In this document: positions 41,032 to 44,531 of the stretch, one piece after another
Numbering within the stretch: the first letter of the stretch is position 1
How the letters are laid out: every line of letters begins with the position of its first letter
Assembly (NCBI RefSeq): GCF_012933655.1
Contig: NZ_JABBJJ010000064.1
Location: forward strand, 1 to 44,531
Direction: 5' to 3'
DNA from: Pyxidicoccus fallax
Lineage (GTDB): Bacteria; Myxococcota; Myxococcia; Myxococcales; Myxococcaceae
DNA: 44,531 bases
The notes under the pieces: model-generated
The model's input: the letters and a program-made list of their open reading frames with translations, nothing else
What the model was told of the DNA's origin: nothing
The model's database searches: none
Position numbers and translations under genes: made by a program

Positions 41032-42564
41032 ATGTTCCCGAGCAGAGGCACCCCCATCGGATACGCGAAAGCCATCGCGGATCATGGCCTCACGGTCCTG
41101 CCTCCTCACCAACTCTCGTCCTGCGCGGCGGTTGCGGGCAAGCATGTGCAGAGCAAAGAGGGGCGTGAGTTCGTCACCTATCCGAGCTCCTACAATCCGG
41201 GCCCTTCTCTCTACGAGCATCTGGAGTTCGCGCTCAAGCACGAAGGCGTTTCCCTGGAGGTCCTCGCCGCGTTGTTCCGCGCGGTGGAACAAGGGCCATT
41301 CGAGGACGAGTTGTGCCGTCATATCCAGGCGCGGCCCACCGGGCAGAACACCCGCCGGCTGTGGTTTCTCTACGAGTTCCTCACGGGGCGTCGGCTGCCC
41401 TTGGAGGATGTGACTCAGGGCAACTACGTCGAGCTGCTCGACCCGGAGCGCTATTACACAGCAGAGCCCGTGAACAGTCGGCGGCACCGGGTGCGCGACA
41501 ACCTTCTAGGCAACGTGAACTTCTGTCCCACGGTACGCCGGACTCCAGCTCTCCAGGAGTTCGAGGCGAAACGTCTCGCGAGGGAGGCCGCCCGGATCGT
41601 GGAGTCCTACGACGAGGATGCCCTCCGCCGTGCGGTCGACTATCTCTATACGAAGGAGACCCGCTCCTCGTTCAACATTGAGCGGGAGACGCCCAGCCAG
41701 AAGCGCGCCGCGCGGTTCGTCGCCCTCCTGCGCGAGCTTCCCGATAGGGACTCACTGGATAGAGCCGCGCTGGTTCACATGCAGAACGTCATCGTGGAGG
41801 ACCGCTTTGCGGAGCGGGGCTACCGCGAGGAGCAGAACTACGTGGGCGAATCCGTGGGAGTGGGACTGCGTCAGCGAATCCACTTCGTCCCGCCACGTCC
41901 CAAGATGGTTCCCCGCTTGATGCGGGGACTGCTCTCATCGTTGAAGCGGATGACGGCCTCCCAGGTGGAGCCCGTCGTGCATGCCGCGGCCATTTCCTTT
42001 GGTTTCGTCTTCATCCACCCCTTTGAAGATGGCAATGGTCGACTCCACCGGTTGCTCATCCACTACATCCTCTCTAGAGCGGGATTCACCCCCAAGGGAC
42101 TCATCTTTCCCATCTCCGCGGTCATGTTGCAGAAGCGAGCGGAGTACGATGCCTGCCTGGAGTCCTTCTCCAAACCGCTGATGGCTCTGGTGGACTACAC
42201 GGTGGACGAGGACGGACGCCTTTCGGTGAAAGGAAGGACGAGCGGCTTCTATCGCTACGTCGACTTCACGCGCATGGCGGAGGACCTCTATCGATGGACC
42301 GAGGAGACCATCCGTACGGAGTTTCGCGACGAGTTGGACTTCATCGTCCGTTATCGCAAAGCCCGCGAGAAGCTGGACGGCCTTGTGGAGATGTCGGACA
42401 CGGCGCGCAATCGCTTCGTCCAGTTCTGCCTCCAGAATGGAGGCCGCTTGTCGGCGGGCAAGCGGGCCAAATACTTCGGTGCCCTCTCTGACGACGAGGT
42501 GCGGGCCTTGGAGCAAGTCGTTCAGCAGTATCTGATGCCTCGCGCCAGTCCCCGCTCGAGCTGA
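41032..42564 (+). CDS. Fic-domain protein (AMP-transferase), class II
   Basis: The 510-residue protein modifies target proteins by transferring AMP from ATP. The Fic motif HPFEDGNGRLHR (329-340, H329 catalytic, all key residues present) is intact. An inhibitory helix precedes it in the same chain: S213-F-N-I-E217 fits (S/T)xxxE, though the next residue is Arg rather than Gly or Asn. This is therefore a self-restrained class II Fic. The N-terminal 150 residues (GTPIGYAKAIADHG, then SLYEHLEFALKHEGVSLEVLAALF) are typical of a large Fic subfamily, and the C-terminal 200 residues may recognise the target. ATG 41032 has GGGAGGG upstream. GC at third positions is lower than in neighbours, suggesting transfer. 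Confidence 0.93.
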   Translation: MFPSRGTPIGYAKAIADHGLTVLPPHQLSSCAAVAGKHVQSKEGREFVTYPSSYNPGPSLYEHLEFALKHEGVSLEVLAALFRAVEQGPFEDELCRHIQARPTGQNTRRLWFLYEFLTGRRLPLEDVTQGNYVELLDPERYYTAEPVNSRRHRVRDNLLGNVNFCPTVRRTPALQEFEAKRLAREAARIVESYDEDALRRAVDYLYTKETRSSFNIERETPSQKRAARFVALLRELPDRDSLDRAALVHMQNVIVEDRFAERGYREEQNYVGESVGVGLRQRIHFVPPRPKMVPRLMRGLLSSLKRMTASQVEPVVHAAAISFGFVFIHPFEDGNGRLHRLLIHYILSRAGFTPKGLIFPISAVMLQKRAEYDACLESFSKPLMALVDYTVDEDGRLSVKGRTSGFYRYVDFTRMAEDLYRWTEETIRTEFRDELDFIVRYRKAREKLDGLVEMSDTARNRFVQFCLQNGGRLSAGKRAKYFGALSDDEVRALEQVVQQYLMPRASPRSS

Positions 42565-42593
42565 GAAAGCGCCCCACGCGCTCCTTCCCGCGC

Positions 42594-43520
42594 TCAGTGG
42601 TCCCCGGCCCGCTTCTCACCAGCCTCCACGCGCAGGGCGAGCCGGTTGCCGCGCGGGGGCAGGGGGCAGGTGGCGAAGCGGGTGAAGGCGCAGGGCGGGT
42701 TGTAGGCGCGGTTGAAGTCCAGCACCACGCGCCCGTCCTTCGGCATGTCCGCGTAGAGGAACCGGCCCGCGCCGTAGGTGGCGTCCTTGTTCGTCTCGTC
42801 CGCGAAGATGATGAACAGCTGCGAGCCACCCTCCACGGGCGTCAGCCGGTACTCCTTGCCGTTCACCGTGAAGACCAGCGTGCCCGGCACCGTCATCTCC
42901 TCCTCCGTCCCCAGCACGTTCGGCACGGAGATGGTGCGCGGCGTCTCCGAGGGCTCGAAGCGCGCCTCCACGCGCCACGCGGCGCTCGCCGGGTAGGTGG
43001 GGATGCCGTGGAACTGCTTGCGCGCGGGCGCCTCCGTGTCCTTCACGCGCACGCCCAGCTTGTCCCCACGCAGGATGACCTGGAGGCTCATGCTGCCCAG
43101 CTTCAGCACGTCCGGCGCGCCCTTCTCGTCCGACTGGAGCACGCCCCCCGTGAAGGGCTTCCCGTTCAGCGTGAACGCCACGCCGGGTGCCGGCTGGAGG
43201 CTGGCGGTGTTCCCCTTGCGCGTGAAGACGCCCAGCTTCGCCGGCGTGCCCTGCGGGAAGTCGAGGTCGCTCTCCGGCGCCGAGCCGGCGGTCTGCTCGC
43301 CCTCCTTCAGCCAGAACAGCCCCACCAGCGTGAGCCAGCCGTCCTCCGACTGGAGGCTCTTGAGACGCTCCTCCTGCCAGGCACGGGTGGACGCGGTGAG
43401 GTCTTCGGCGGCGGCGGGCTTCTGGGCGGCGGTCATTTTCTTGTCGGCGGCGGGAGTCGCCGCCTTGGCGGGCGGCGTGGCGTTGAGGGCGAGAGACAGG
43501 GCCAGCGCGAGGGGCGTCAT
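42594..43520 (-). CDS. DUF1684-family exported protein
   Basis: The 308-residue protein begins with a hydrophobic signal (MTPLALALSLALNATPP) followed by an Ala/Lys/Pro-rich linker. The DUF1684 domain is clear from WQEERLKSLQSEDGWLTLVGLFWL (about 48-71), DLDFPQGTPAKLGVFTRKG, and the characteristic end RVVLDFNRAYNPPCAFTRFATCPLPP (about 265-290), where the conserved NPPCAF and CPLPP motifs lie. Function of the family is unknown. It lies 29 bases after the convergent Fic gene. Confidence 0.92.
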   Translation of the reverse strand: MTPLALALSLALNATPPAKAATPAADKKMTAAQKPAAAEDLTASTRAWQEERLKSLQSEDGWLTLVGLFWLKEGEQTAGSAPESDLDFPQGTPAKLGVFTRKGNTASLQPAPGVAFTLNGKPFTGGVLQSDEKGAPDVLKLGSMSLQVILRGDKLGVRVKDTEAPARKQFHGIPTYPASAAWRVEARFEPSETPRTISVPNVLGTEEEMTVPGTLVFTVNGKEYRLTPVEGGSQLFIIFADETNKDATYGAGRFLYADMPKDGRVVLDFNRAYNPPCAFTRFATCPLPPRGNRLALRVEAGEKRAGDH

Positions 43521-43658
43521 GTCGGGTGCCTCGGAAGTTGGAGCCTCTTTCCAGCTCCGGTGACCCCTGTCTAACAGGACTGCTCGCGCCGCGCAGGTGC
43601 ACGGTGTCCCACCGGGGTTGCGGCGGGCGCGCCCTCCGTGCGAAGCCGAGGGCCACGC

Positions 43659-44528
43659 GTGGACCTCGACCTGAAGCCAGCACCGCCGCCCGGCGGCTTT
43701 CGCAAGCTCGCGCTGGGCACGTGGCGCGCGCCCAGGGACCCCAGTGCCTATGCCGCGCTGGAGGTGCGCATGGAGCGGGCGCTCGCGTACCTCGAGGCCT
43801 ACCGCGCGCGCACGGGACGCCGCCTCACGGTGACGCACCTGGTGGCCAAGGCCGCCGCGGACGCGCTCCGCCGCCATCCGGAGACCAACGTGCTGCTGCG
43901 CTGGCGGAAGCCCTCGTACCGCGAGGACGTGGGCGTCTGCGTCCTGGTGGTGCAGCCCGCGGAGGCCGGCCGCGCCGACCTGACCACCGCCACCGTGCAC
44001 CGCGCGGATACGCTGTCCCTGGGGGCCTTCGTCGACTCCATGGAGTCCCGCATCTCCGAGGTGCGCGCTCGCCGTGACGCCGTCATCGAGAGGGGCAAGC
44101 GCCGCTCGTACCGCATCCCCGGGATACTGATGGGCCTGGCCCTGCGGCTGCTGTCCTTCGTCTGGTACACGCTCAACGTGGACCTGCGCTGGGTGGGAAT
44201 GCCGAGAGATCCGTTCGGCTCGGTGGCGGTGACGAGCCTCGGCTCGCTGGGGCTGGAGCGCGGCTATGTGGCCATGGTGCCCTACACGCGCGTGCCGCTG
44301 CTGCTGGCCCCGGGCGCCGTGCGCAAGGTGCCCGTGGTGGAGGGCGACACGCTGATACCGGGCCTGCAACTGGCGCTCACCTGCACGTGGGACGCGCGCG
44401 TCATCGACGTGGACTCGGTGGCCCGGGTGCTGCGCCACATCGGCGCGGCGCTGGAGGACCCGGAGGGGACGTGGGGCGCTCCGGAGGAACCACCCCGGGG
44501 GGCTGCGAGCGGGACGGGGGTGGGGTAG
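43659..44528 (+). CDS. Stand-alone E2-like acyltransferase domain, catalytic His replaced
   Basis: The 289-residue protein is the catalytic domain of 2-oxo acid dehydrogenase dihydrolipoyl acyltransferases without lipoyl or subunit-binding domains. The fold is recognisable from LTVTHLVAKAAADALRRHPETN (about 55-77), VCVLVVQPAEAG, GSVAVTSLGSLGLERGYVAM, PVVEGDTLIPGLQLALTCTWDARVIDVD. The catalytic block is normally D-H-R-x-x-D-G; here it is D-A246-R-V-I-D250-V, so the catalytic His and following Gly are gone. It has an added hydrophobic segment (IPGILMGLALRLLSFVWY, about 150-167) that could be a membrane helix. Start GTG 43659 has GAGG 7 bases upstream; GTG 43638 is an alternative. Probably not a classical acyltransferase. 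Confidence 0.85.
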   Translation: MDLDLKPAPPPGGFRKLALGTWRAPRDPSAYAALEVRMERALAYLEAYRARTGRRLTVTHLVAKAAADALRRHPETNVLLRWRKPSYREDVGVCVLVVQPAEAGRADLTTATVHRADTLSLGAFVDSMESRISEVRARRDAVIERGKRRSYRIPGILMGLALRLLSFVWYTLNVDLRWVGMPRDPFGSVAVTSLGSLGLERGYVAMVPYTRVPLLLAPGAVRKVPVVEGDTLIPGLQLALTCTWDARVIDVDSVARVLRHIGAALEDPEGTWGAPEEPPRGAASGTGVG

Positions 44529-44531
44529 AAA

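Overview
The window is a very GC-rich (roughly 70%), densely coded piece of chromosome. Codon third positions are almost always G or C, lipoproteins are frequent, and several families are typical of the order: an RpoE1-like ECF sigma operon, a MXAN_0049/Imm11-type immunity protein behind a Sit-type lipoprotein leader, and a DUF3467 protein. This points to a myxobacterium of the Myxococcaceae (Myxococcus, Corallococcus or Pyxidicoccus). The assignment rests on protein-family memory and base composition, not on a database search. I saw no rRNA, tRNA, CRISPR array, transposase or integrase.

Layout. 0.2-4 kb: a degenerate metallo-beta-lactamase-fold lipoprotein, an ankyrin protein, an AraC regulator, and a shrunken Sit-like toxin lipoprotein translationally coupled to an intact Imm11 immunity protein. 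4-8.5 kb (minus strand): an AttEFGH-like ABC exporter (ATPase, one large FtsX permease, lipocalin-like AttH protein). 8.5-12.3 kb: esterase, DUF3467 protein, lipoprotein, polytopic membrane protein. 12.4-16.1 kb: secreted Ig-like protein, coproporphyrinogen oxidase (hemF), a pilin-like protein and a C-tail-anchored protein. 16.2-18 kb: ECF sigma factor, zinc-binding anti-sigma factor and periplasmic protein, in one operon. 18-20.5 kb: a haem-oxygenase-like diiron protein, an unrecognised protein, then about 0.9 kb without a credible gene that holds repeats and hairpins and ends in a strong sigma-54 promoter. 20.5-25.4 kb: the small basic protein behind that promoter, a phospholipase D/cardiolipin synthase, a Gly-rich surface lipoprotein and two exported proteins.

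25.4-28.2 kb is a BlaI/BlaR1-type repressor and sensor-protease pair with two palindromic operators around its promoter. The sensor carries a Pro-rich spacer and heptad-repeat tail instead of a penicillin-binding domain. 28.3-31.3 kb: aldehyde dehydrogenase and a TPR protein. 31.5-36 kb is a cation/proton homeostasis block: a KefB-like CPA2 antiporter with RCK domain meets, tail to tail, a two-gene operon of a CPA1 antiporter and a TrkA-like RCK protein fused to a cyclic-nucleotide-binding domain. 36-39.6 kb: PQQ-type sugar dehydrogenase, PfpI/DJ-1 protein, SBBP-type lipoprotein. 39.6-42.6 kb is a lower-GC accessory patch with a divergent pair: a YjjJ-type HipA kinase lacking its usual N-terminal HTH, and a class II Fic AMP-transferase. 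Their shared 300-bp control region holds spaced direct repeats and a palindrome. 42.6-44.5 kb: a DUF1684 protein and a stand-alone acyltransferase (E2-like) domain whose catalytic His is replaced.

The best candidates for something not yet described are the divergent Fic/HipA locus, the BlaI/M56 pair with its novel coiled-coil output or sensor tail, and the structured 19.6-20.4 kb region with its sigma-54-driven small basic protein.
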